Shown: one piece after another, positions 1 through 5,614 of the stretch
Layout: every line of letters begins with the position of its first letter
Position numbering within the stretch: position 1 is the stretch's first letter
Origin: Ruminococcaceae bacterium UBA1691
Lineage (GTDB): Bacteria > Bacillota > Clostridia > Oscillospirales > Acutalibacteraceae
Reading direction: 5' to 3'
Assembly (NCBI GenBank): GCA_002320555.1
Contig: DCJV01000135.1
Location: 1 to 6,279 of the forward strand
Length of the DNA stretch: 6,279 nucleotides
Notes under the pieces: model-generated
Databases searched by the model: none
What the model was told of the DNA's origin: nothing
What the model saw: the letters and a program-made list of their open reading frames with translations, nothing else
Translations under genes and position numbers: made by a program

Positions 1-222
1 CAAAACGGCCCCTTTTGCTTCCTTTTCCGGTCGAGCGGAAAACGGAGGGCCCGCGCGGCCTGAGCGCGTTCCAATTCTTCTTCCCTTGTTCAGGGCAATC
101 AAAAAAGCAAGCGTAACGCATAAATTTCACGAAATGGTTCTTTTGTATTTTGACGAAACGATATCCCTTTTCGACAAGCGGAAGCCGCGCAACGTGCGCG
201 GCTTCCAAAGATCTATAAAATT
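1..222. other. Non-coding tail after the beta-mannosidase, window left edge
   Basis: No gene can be supported here. The stretch follows the beta-mannosidase stop codon and contains one strong hairpin (180-206, listed separately) and a smaller inverted repeat TTTTCCG/CGGAAAA at 23-29 and 36-42 with a six-base loop. Neither is followed by a clear T run on either strand. A plus-strand frame is open from base 2 to a TAG at 224-226. On the minus strand a TTG near 77, preceded by AAGGGAAG, could open a frame running off the edge. Neither translation resembles a protein I know, and both are too short to judge. Confidence 0.5.
180..206 (-). terminator. Hairpin 17 bases after the beta-mannosidase stop, possible terminator
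   Basis: GGAAGCCGCGC at 180-190 pairs perfectly with GCGCGGCTTCC at 196-206 around a five-base loop, giving an 11-bp GC-rich stem. It begins 17 bases downstream of the beta-mannosidase stop codon, where a transcription end would be expected. The minus-strand RNA continues with CGCTTGTCGAAAAG, so there is no U tract directly after the stem. This is therefore a non-canonical terminator or a stabilising 3' end hairpin. All pairs are Watson-Crick, so the stem does not show which strand it serves. Confidence 0.4.
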
Positions 223-2793
223 TTAGCCCGTTATCGCGCGGTAAATCCAATTGACAAAATTAGCCGGGATCAACTTCACGCCAAGCGCCTGGAGCAACCC
301 CTTCCATCTTGGCTGAACCTCTGTAATATTGCCTACACTGCGCAGCAAAAGACTTTCACGCAACGCATCTGCCGTCGTCCCCTCTGGCACGGGGCCGACA
401 AGCGTTACCCGCTCACCTGGCAGCAGGTCAAAAAAATTATCTGTCAGATTGCCGGTAAACAGCGGGCTGTAAACAAACAGGCTGCGCGCAAACGTATCGG
501 ATGAGACGGTCACGCTCGCCTGCCCGCCTTCCACGCTCACGTCGAAATCGTATTTGCAGTACGGCAGGCGGCAGTCGCGCTCCTTCTCAAAAAGCACCGT
601 CTTGCGGGAGATGGGCGTACCATCGGCTGCATTGAGCTGCGCAACGAACACGCATTCACTGCGGGGCGTGCCCCTGAGAATCGCCTTACATTCCATGCGC
701 ACCACGCGGGCAACATCCGTCGCTGGGACGGATACGGTAAAATGCTGCTCGTAAACAGGCGTACCGTCAAAGCGGATCCCTTTACAGGAAAGCGATCCTG
801 TAAAGGAATCGAACTTGTCATTAATGACAAAGAGCTTCAATTCGTCCTTCGTGTCCTCAATCGACACCATGACCGGCGTATTGAAGCGTCGCGCGCCATA
901 GTGCAGCGCCTTGAAGCGGCCGAAATAGTCGATGCCCGCCCAAGAGCATACGGGCCAGCAGTCGTTTAACTGCCAATAGAGCGAGCCGTTGCAGCGCCCG
1001 CGGTTGCGCCGCCAATGCTCGGTCGCATCGCGCACTCCCTCGAGCTGGATCATCTGTGTTAAGTACAACAGGTCGTCAAACCGATCAGGCAGCAGGTACT
1101 GCGAAGCGATATAATAGATCATCTTTCGGTTGCCGCTCGGGCTCTTCTGGTGCGCGTTGAAGACCGGGCTGGTGAGCGCCTGCTCTTCTGGCTTTGCAAA
1201 GTAATTGACCGTGGTGATGCTCGGCATGGATTCGAGGCCAAATTCGCTGCAAAAGCGCGTCAGATGGCGGCGGTAGAAATTCAGCGGCTGCAAGCCGTGC
1301 CATACTTGCCAGAGGTGCGTATCCCCCACGTTGTCACTGTGGATATCCTTCATATAGCCTGTGCCGCAAGGAGAGCCGGCGATGAAGGCGGTCTGATGAT
1401 CCAGTGTCCTTACAAATTGTGGTAGAATCTGATAAAAGAAGATTTCCGTCCACTGGGTAAGCTTGCGGTAGGTCTTCCAGCCCATGGACATATCCTCGAT
1501 CTCATTGTTGCCGCACCATAGCGCGAGGCACGCATGGTCACGTAGGCGGCGCACATTGCAAACGATCTCCGCTTTTACGTTTTCCAGGAATTCATCGTCA
1601 TAAAACGGATATGGCGCGCAGGCGAACATAAAGTCCTGCCAGACAAGGATGCCATATTCGTCGCAGAGATCATAAAAGGCGTCCGATTCATAATAGCCGC
1701 CGCCCCAGATGCGGATGCAGTTCATATGCGCATGCCGGCAGTCCTGGAGCAGTGCGCGCTTTTTGTCATCGCCCGCGCGGGTGATCAACGAGTCCATTGG
1801 GATATAATCGCCGCCCTTGGCAAACAACGGCACGCCGTTTAATATAAACTGGAAATTATACCCCCACTGATCCTTCTCCTGATTGAGGACGATGGTACGA
1901 AGGCCGATTCGCTTGGAGACGGCATCAAGTGCCTTCTCTCCCTCGCAAAGCTCCGCCTTCACGGTATAGAGCGGCTGGATTTCTTCGTCGGAGAGGTCGT
2001 TGGTCCACCAGAGCTGCGGATTTTCTATGGTAAAGGAGCATTCTGCCTCCGGGCCCTCTACCGCCCTGCGGCCGAGCACCTCCCCGGAGGGGGAAAGCAG
2101 GGTGAAAACAAACAAAAGCTTTTTGTCTGACGAACCAGTAAGCAGCCTTGCGCATGTCCGGATGGTCACGTCCACCACGCCGTCGTGATGCTTCTGGAGG
2201 ATGCGCGTCTCCAGAATACGGGCCGTCTCATAGCCGCGCAGGGAGATATCGCGCGTGATGCCGCTGATCGGAATAGTGGGGCCCCAATCCCAGCCGAAAT
2301 GGCACTGCGCCTTGCGGATATGCGTCATGCCGGTGATGCTCTGCGAATTTCCGGGGGTAGGATCCGTTTCACACGCATGGCGTACAAACTGGATCGGAGA
2401 GAAAAAGACGATGCGCAGCTCGTTTTCGCCCTCGCGCAGCAGCTTCTTCACGGGGAAGTCATAGACCAGATTCATATTCTTCCCCTCGCCCACAAGGGTA
2501 TCGTTTACATAAACCTTACAGAGCGTGTCGAGCATCTCGCAGTGGAGAAAGATCTCATCCATTTTGAGCAGCGTTTTTTCTACAGAGAAAAAGCGGCGGT
2601 ACTCCCAGTCCTTCTCGCCAACCCACTTGCTCTTTTCCTCATTCAGCCCGATAAATGGATCGGGGATTTTGCCGAGCACCAAAAGATCGTTGTAATTACA
2701 GCCCGGCACCTCAGCGGGAAGCCACTCTCCCTCCCCCACCTCGCGGAACTGCCAGACGCTATGCGCGCCGCTTAAAGATTGTTCGAGCATCAT
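223..2793 (-). CDS. Beta-mannosidase, glycoside hydrolase family 2
   Basis: An 856-residue enzyme expected to cleave terminal non-reducing beta-D-mannose residues from manno-oligosaccharides or glycoprotein-derived sugars (EC 3.2.1.25) by a retaining mechanism. Family 2 beta-mannosidase landmarks occur in order: the N-terminal jelly-roll domain with WLPAEVPG and IPDPFIGLNE (about 24-52), GWDWGPTIPISGI (167-179), and the start of the TIM barrel with CIRIWGGGYYESDAFYDLCD (359-378). The acid/base glutamate is in LWCGNNE (E431) and the nucleophile in RFCSEFG (E517). SLYWQLNDCWPVCSW follows at 604-618, then C-terminal beta domains. Length fits the family and both catalytic residues are present. 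The N-terminus lacks a signal peptide, so it should act in the cytoplasm on imported oligosaccharides. Of two adjacent ATG codons the first is preferred, because AAAGGA (2803-2808) lies nine bases upstream. The gene follows recX after a 152-base gap in which I found no convincing promoter or cre site. Sub-specificity within family 2 is inferred from motifs only. Confidence 0.94.
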   Translation of the reverse strand: MMLEQSLSGAHSVWQFREVGEGEWLPAEVPGCNYNDLLVLGKIPDPFIGLNEEKSKWVGEKDWEYRRFFSVEKTLLKMDEIFLHCEMLDTLCKVYVNDTLVGEGKNMNLVYDFPVKKLLREGENELRIVFFSPIQFVRHACETDPTPGNSQSITGMTHIRKAQCHFGWDWGPTIPISGITRDISLRGYETARILETRILQKHHDGVVDVTIRTCARLLTGSSDKKLLFVFTLLSPSGEVLGRRAVEGPEAECSFTIENPQLWWTNDLSDEEIQPLYTVKAELCEGEKALDAVSKRIGLRTIVLNQEKDQWGYNFQFILNGVPLFAKGGDYIPMDSLITRAGDDKKRALLQDCRHAHMNCIRIWGGGYYESDAFYDLCDEYGILVWQDFMFACAPYPFYDDEFLENVKAEIVCNVRRLRDHACLALWCGNNEIEDMSMGWKTYRKLTQWTEIFFYQILPQFVRTLDHQTAFIAGSPCGTGYMKDIHSDNVGDTHLWQVWHGLQPLNFYRRHLTRFCSEFGLESMPSITTVNYFAKPEEQALTSPVFNAHQKSPSGNRKMIYYIASQYLLPDRFDDLLYLTQMIQLEGVRDATEHWRRNRGRCNGSLYWQLNDCWPVCSWAGIDYFGRFKALHYGARRFNTPVMVSIEDTKDELKLFVINDKFDSFTGSLSCKGIRFDGTPVYEQHFTVSVPATDVARVVRMECKAILRGTPRSECVFVAQLNAADGTPISRKTVLFEKERDCRLPYCKYDFDVSVEGGQASVTVSSDTFARSLFVYSPLFTGNLTDNFFDLLPGERVTLVGPVPEGTTADALRESLLLRSVGNITEVQPRWKGLLQALGVKLIPANFVNWIYRAITG

Positions 2794-2929
2794 GAAGATT
2801 CATCCTTTATTTAACATTCTACTGAAACCATCCCGCAGAAGAATCTTAAAAAACAGGGAGACACATTTGTTCACGCATTTCTTCCCGATCATACACATAG
2901 AAACGAAAACATCGGTATAAAGCATGCTG

Positions 2930-2950
2930 CGTGAAAATCCGCTTCTCACG
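2930..2950 (-). terminator. Hairpin overlapping the recX stop, weak terminator candidate
   Basis: The minus-strand RNA from 2950 to 2930 folds into an eight-pair stem, CGUGAGAA against UUUUCACG, with a five-base loop. One pair is G-U on the minus strand but would be an A-C mismatch on the plus strand, so the structure favours the recX transcript. The recX stop codon (2948-2946) lies inside the 5' arm. The RNA continues CAGCATGCTTTATACC, without a proper U tract. It may reduce read-through into the beta-mannosidase gene or only protect the recX 3' end. Confidence 0.3.
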
Positions 2951-3572
2951 CTTCTGTTTCCACCTGCCACATGCCGCGCTCCTCCATCGCCCGGCGGATA
3001 TCTGGAAAGGAATATCCCAGCCGCTGGAGGGCGTTTACGACTCGCCGGCGGTCCTTTTCCGTGTGCCTGTATACGCCGCTGTATTTGGTCTCCAGAAGCA
3101 TGGACAGCCGCTCAAGCGGATCCCCGTCCACGCTATGGGCCGCCTCATATGCCGTGTCGCGGGCAACGCCGCGCGACAAAAGCTCCTGCTCGATGCGCGC
3201 AGGGCTGTAACCCTTGCGGCGAAACAGCTCGCCCGCCAGATTATGCGCATAATTTTCGTCGTTGATAAGGCCGAGCTCCACCATGCGGGCGGCGGCGGAC
3301 TGTGCAGTCTCCCGGTCAAAGCCGCCACGCGCAAGCTTCTCCGCCAGCTCCCGCTCGCAGTGATCCCGCAGCTCCAGAAGCCGCAGGGCTTTCTGCTTCG
3401 CTTTGTTTTCCTCCACCTGCGCGGCAAATTGGGCAAACGATGCCTCGTCGATCTCCATGCCGGAGAAAAGCCCGCAGGTCAAAAAGAATTCCCGGTTCGT
3501 GGTCAGGCGGTATTCGCCATCGAGCAGAATATGGAGTTTTTGCCCCTTCCCCTGTTGTGCCGTCAGGATCAT
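2946..3572 (-). CDS. recX: RecX, regulatory protein modulating RecA
   Basis: A 208-residue RecX family protein. RecX binds along the groove of the RecA-DNA filament and limits or remodels its growth. It is built from repeated three-helix units, and matching blocks are visible: KALRLLELRDHCERELAEKL (61-80), then GLINDENYAHNLAGELFRRK (101-120) followed by GYSPARIEQELLSRGV, then KYSGVYRHTEKDRRRVVNAL (163-182) followed by QRLGYSFPDIRRAM. The first 55 residues form a less conserved N-terminal extension that is normal for Firmicutes RecX. Its ATG overlaps the recA stop codon as ATGA (3569-3572). No clear Shine-Dalgarno motif precedes it (the upstream bases read GACGACGAAGC), so translation is probably coupled to recA, which would keep RecX below RecA in amount. 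The context next to recA makes the assignment firm. Confidence 0.96.
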   Translation of the reverse strand: MILTAQQGKGQKLHILLDGEYRLTTNREFFLTCGLFSGMEIDEASFAQFAAQVEENKAKQKALRLLELRDHCERELAEKLARGGFDRETAQSAAARMVELGLINDENYAHNLAGELFRRKGYSPARIEQELLSRGVARDTAYEAAHSVDGDPLERLSMLLETKYSGVYRHTEKDRRRVVNALQRLGYSFPDIRRAMEERGMWQVETEA

Positions 3573-4726
3573 GCTTCGTCGTCATCTACGGCGATATCGA
3601 GCTTTGCGCGCGCCGCTGCACGGGTGGTCGGCTTTGCCGCCGGGGCCGCCTTGGCCGGAGCAGCCTTCGGATTGACGGGGGCGGGAGCAACCTCCTCCGG
3701 CTTCGCGCCTGCTGCGGGCGCGGCGCGGCGGTCGTTGGTCAGCTTGCCGAGATTCGCGCGAATCTTCGCCTCAATCTCGTCCGCCAGCTCGGTATTCGTG
3801 CGGAATAGGTCCTTAACATTGTCGCGGCCCTGCCCCAAGCGGCTTTCGCCATAGGAGAACCACGCGCCGCTCTTCTGGATGATATCAAGCTTGACGCCGA
3901 TATCAAGCAGCTCGCCCTCGCGAGAGATGCCGCGGCCGTACATGATATCGAATTCCGCCTCCTTGAAGGGCGGAGCGACCTTGTTCTTGACGATCTTCGC
4001 GCGCGTGCGGGAGCCGACGAACTCATTGCCTGCGGCCTTGAGCTGCTCGATACGGCGCACATCGATGCGCATGGAGGCATAGAATTTCAGCGCGCGGCCG
4101 CCAGTCGTGACCTCGGGGTTGCCGTAGACCACGCCGACCTTCTCACGCAGCTGATTGATAAAGATCAGAATACAGTTCGATTTGGAGATGGAACCTGCGA
4201 GCTTACGCAGCGCCTGCGACATGAGCCGCGCATGCAGGCCAACGTGTGAATCACCCATCTCGCCCTCGATTTCGGCGCGCGGCACCAGAGCCGCCACGGA
4301 GTCGACGACAACCACGTCAATCGCGCCGGAGCGCACGAGCGCTTCCGTGATTTCGAGCGCTTGCTCGCCGTTGTCCGGCTGGGAAACGAGCAGGGAATCC
4401 ACATCCACACCGAGATTTTCCGCGTAAATGGGGTCGAGTGCGTGCTCCGCGTCGATAAACGCAGCCTCGCCCCCGGCCTTCTGTGCCTGAGCGATCACAT
4501 GCAGGGCCAGCGTTGTTTTACCGGAGGATTCCGGGCCGTAAATCTCAATGATGCGGCCGCGCGGTAGGCCGCCGATGCCAGTGGCAACGTCAAGGGAGAT
4601 CGATCCTGTCGGGATCGACGCGACGTTCATGCCGTTATTTTGCCCCAGACGCATAATGGCGCCCTTGCCGTATTGCTTTTCAATCTGCGCGAGCGCAGTA
4701 TCCAGCGCTTTTTGTTTATCTGCCAT
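3569..4726 (-). CDS. recA: RecA recombinase
   Basis: A 385-residue RecA, the ATP-dependent DNA strand-exchange protein that also triggers LexA self-cleavage in the SOS response. Visible landmarks, numbered from MADKQKALD: Walker A GPESSGKT (64-71), the catalytic-glutamate region IDAEHALDP (91-99), Walker B VVVVDSVAAL (138-147), DNA-binding loop L1 within EGEMGDSHVGLHARLMSQAL (154-173), loop L2 after NQLREKVGVVYGNPEVTTGG (191-210), and KSGAWFSYG (285-293). The core ends near residue 333. It is followed by a roughly 50-residue Ala/Pro/Lys-rich tail ending in DDDEA; an acidic end is usual, but the A/P-rich linker is long. The start at 4726 is chosen because GGAGGG (4737-4742) sits ten bases upstream and the protein then begins like other RecA proteins. 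An in-frame ATG at 4757-4759 is less likely because it lies about 12 bases from the predicted transcript start and inside the LexA box. The gene overlaps recX. Confidence 0.98.
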   Translation of the reverse strand: MADKQKALDTALAQIEKQYGKGAIMRLGQNNGMNVASIPTGSISLDVATGIGGLPRGRIIEIYGPESSGKTTLALHVIAQAQKAGGEAAFIDAEHALDPIYAENLGVDVDSLLVSQPDNGEQALEITEALVRSGAIDVVVVDSVAALVPRAEIEGEMGDSHVGLHARLMSQALRKLAGSISKSNCILIFINQLREKVGVVYGNPEVTTGGRALKFYASMRIDVRRIEQLKAAGNEFVGSRTRAKIVKNKVAPPFKEAEFDIMYGRGISREGELLDIGVKLDIIQKSGAWFSYGESRLGQGRDNVKDLFRTNTELADEIEAKIRANLGKLTNDRRAAPAAGAKPEEVAPAPVNPKAAPAKAAPAAKPTTRAAARAKLDIAVDDDEA

Positions 4727-4752
4727 AGTAAAGAATCCCTCCGATTGTAATT

Positions 4753-4766
4753 CGCACATTTGTTCG
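4753..4766 (-). promoter_or_regulatory. LexA (SOS) box of recA
   Basis: The minus strand reads CGAACAAATGTGCG. It matches the Gram-positive LexA/DinR operator CGAAC-N4-GTTCG at nine of the ten fixed positions, with G in place of the second T of GTTCG. It lies just downstream of the proximal recA promoter, roughly +5 to +18 from the predicted transcript start. A bound repressor there could block initiation or early elongation. Being in front of recA is the strongest support, because recA is a core LexA target in Firmicutes. Confidence 0.68.
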
Positions 4767-4777
4767 TCCTTCTTGTT

Positions 4778-4806
4778 ATTATAGAAGGTTTGTAGAGAAA
4801 ATGCAA
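4778..4806 (-). promoter_or_regulatory. Proximal recA promoter (housekeeping sigma)
   Basis: On the minus strand a -35 element TTGCAT (4801-4806) is separated by exactly 17 bases from a perfect -10 element TATAAT (4778-4783). Transcription should start near 4771, giving a leader of about 45 bases before the recA ATG at 4726. The LexA box lies within that leader. Consensus elements, ideal spacing and position together make this the likely main recA promoter. Confidence 0.78.
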
Positions 4807-4916
4807 GGGGGAACCGCAAGAAAAGCGGAGCTACTTTGCTTACAACAGCTTTCTTTTAAAAAGCTGCGCCGCAATCAGAAACCCGCATGTAATAGATGGA
4901 TATTTTTTACATCAAC

Positions 4917-4945
4917 ATTCTACCGAATTCGCATGCAAATGTCAA
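4917..4945 (-). promoter_or_regulatory. Distal consensus promoter upstream of recA
   Basis: On the minus strand a perfect -35 TTGACA (4940-4945) is followed after exactly 17 bases by TAGAAT (4917-4922), one base off the consensus -10. The spacer holds two palindromes, GCATGC and CGAATTCG, which could be a protein site. Start would be near 4910, pointing at recA about 185 bases upstream of its ATG. Between this start and the proximal recA promoter I see only a short stem (4846-4852 with 4860-4866) and no gene. It is either a second, LexA-box-distant recA promoter or drives a short untranslated RNA. Confidence 0.6.
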
Positions 4946-4953
4946 CCGTCCAC

Positions 4954-5015
4954 GCTTCGATAAAGAATGGATCGCGCTGGAAGACTGCGTATAAGGCCAG
5001 GAAGTTTTTCGAAGC
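4954..5015. other. Long stem-loop upstream of the distal promoter
   Basis: Bases 4954-4964 pair with 5005-5015 in ten Watson-Crick pairs with a single T-T mismatch (GCTTCGA-T-AAA against its complement). They enclose a smaller stem CTGG/CCAG at 4977-4980 and 4997-5000. It lies between the end of the 76-residue gene and the -35 element at 4945. No U run adjoins it on the minus strand, so it is not a textbook terminator. All pairs are canonical, so strand cannot be told from the stem. Confidence 0.35.
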
Positions 5016-5028
5016 TATTTATGTAATG

Positions 5029-5050
5029 CCTGCCCAAATGGACAGGCAGG
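5029..5050 (-). terminator. Hairpin after the 76-residue gene, weak terminator candidate
   Basis: CCTGCC (5029-5034) pairs with GGCAGG (5045-5050) over a ten-base loop. It starts 18 bases beyond the stop codon of the 76-residue gene. On the minus strand it is followed by CATTACATAAATAG, which is A/T-rich but has no U tract. Position suggests a transcript end and the sequence makes it only a weak candidate. Confidence 0.3.
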
Positions 5051-5068
5051 ATTGTTGCAAACGCGCCG

Positions 5069-5299
5069 TCAACACCGATTGCACCAAGGGCCGCCTCCTG
5101 GGAGAGCAAAAATGTTGAGCGCAGATATCTGCGGCGGGATACTGTTGGTCATTACACCATTATATCTGATTCGGATGATATTGCCTTGACGGAACCGGCG
5201 TGCGTCGGGCGTAATGACGATAACCCGCCGCCGGGTCGCAAAATCCAGCACAAGCAGGCGATCCCTCTGTACGCTGATCACGAGAGCCTGCATGATCAT
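5069..5299 (-). CDS. Small beta-rich protein of unknown function (76 residues)
   Basis: I do not recognise this gene by name. It encodes 76 residues beginning MIMQALVISVQRDRLLVLDF. The pattern is short hydrophobic strands alternating with charged turns (ALVISV, RLLVLDF, RRVIVIT, NIIRIRYNG, QISALNIF), which looks like a small beta barrel of OB-fold type. The stretch GNIIRIRYNGVMTNSIPPQI faintly recalls small OB-like domains with a G-V-P-Q turn; this is an inference, not an assignment. The last four residues are CNRC, a possible metal or redox pair. There is no signal peptide or membrane segment. The ATG at 5297-5299 is chosen because GGAGGTGAT (5304-5312), almost fully complementary to the 16S rRNA end, sits at ideal spacing. 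An ATG six bases upstream is too close to that motif, and a longer frame back to 5368 lacks support. It stands alone between V-ATPase subunit D and recA. The upstream leader may fold over its ribosome binding site. Confidence 0.72.
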   Translation of the reverse strand: MIMQALVISVQRDRLLVLDFATRRRVIVITPDARRFRQGNIIRIRYNGVMTNSIPPQISALNIFALPGGGPWCNRC

Positions 5300-5303
5300 A
5301 TTC

Positions 5304-5312
5304 ATCACCTCC
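5304..5312 (-). promoter_or_regulatory. Near-perfect ribosome binding site of the 76-residue gene
   Basis: The minus strand reads GGAGGTGAT, nine bases complementary to the anti-Shine-Dalgarno end of 16S rRNA. The GGAGG core is eight bases before the ATG at 5297-5299, and this fixes the start. A CCTCC at 5347-5351 upstream in the same RNA could pair with GGAGG and mask it. Confidence 0.75.
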
Positions 5313-5614
5313 AATCTCCATATCACAGAATATGTCGTATGGAGGCGGAGGGAAGCTTGTCCGTCCATCTTCGCTGTTGTAAGACAGTCCGATTCAACAA
5401 ATGGGAGATATAGACGAACCAGGTCCTATTTGTGAAGTGAGAATGGCTGGCCTCTCACGCCATAGAAGCAAGATTGATCTGCATTTTTGAACGGTATGGA
5501 CCGAATCGAGGGGGCTTTCTTTTCCCCGAAAGCCAACTTCTTTTTCTGTTAGGCTGCCAAGTCCCAGAGTTACAGGCATAGGCCTCCGCTTCGTGATTCG
5601 CCATACAAATATCC

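Larger units (their letters stand above)
4727..5068. other. Gene-free region between recA and the 76-residue gene
   Basis: This 342-base stretch holds regulatory sequence rather than a gene. From the recA side it contains the recA ribosome binding site, LexA box, proximal promoter, a 7-bp stem CAGCTTT/AAAGCTG (4846-4852 with 4860-4866), a distal consensus promoter, and two stem-loops between that promoter and the upstream gene's stop. A plus-strand frame from 4801 runs antisense through it, but has no ribosome binding site and an unprotein-like composition, so I do not call it. Confidence 0.6.

Noticed and set aside
2..226. A plus-strand frame open from the left edge to 224-226, which could be the end of a convergent gene.
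   Set aside because: Its translation is not recognisable, it would read through the perfect 11-bp hairpin, and 74 open codons at the edge are not enough evidence.
2185..2775. A 196-codon plus-strand open frame antisense to the beta-mannosidase.
   Set aside because: Shadow of the minus-strand gene, which carries family motifs throughout this interval.
2794..2945. A promoter or cre (catabolite repression) site for the beta-mannosidase.
   Set aside because: I found only partial matches such as TATGAT or TAGAAT without a well-spaced -35, and no sequence close to the cre consensus.
2931..3854. A 307-codon plus-strand open frame antisense to recX and recA.
   Set aside because: Shadow of high-GC coding sequence; recX and recA motifs on the other strand are decisive.
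4727..4819. A longer RecA frame starting at 4819 (31 extra residues).
   Set aside because: The extra N-terminus would begin upstream of the predicted transcript start and cross the -10 and -35 elements; the GGAGGG site and RecA family start support 4726.
4801..5118. A 105-codon plus-strand open frame.
   Set aside because: It runs antisense through two strong minus-strand promoters, has no ribosome binding site, and its translation looks unlike a protein.
5300..5368. A longer frame for the small protein starting at 5368 (99 residues).
   Set aside because: No ribosome binding site at 5368, and the extra residues are unlike the rest; GGAGGTGAT points to the ATG at 5299.
5394..5579. A 61-codon minus-strand open frame within the structured region.
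   Set aside because: GGAGG is only three bases before the ATG, the translation has no protein-like pattern, and the DNA is dominated by hairpins. A 49-codon frame from the ATG near 5604 was rejected for the same reasons.
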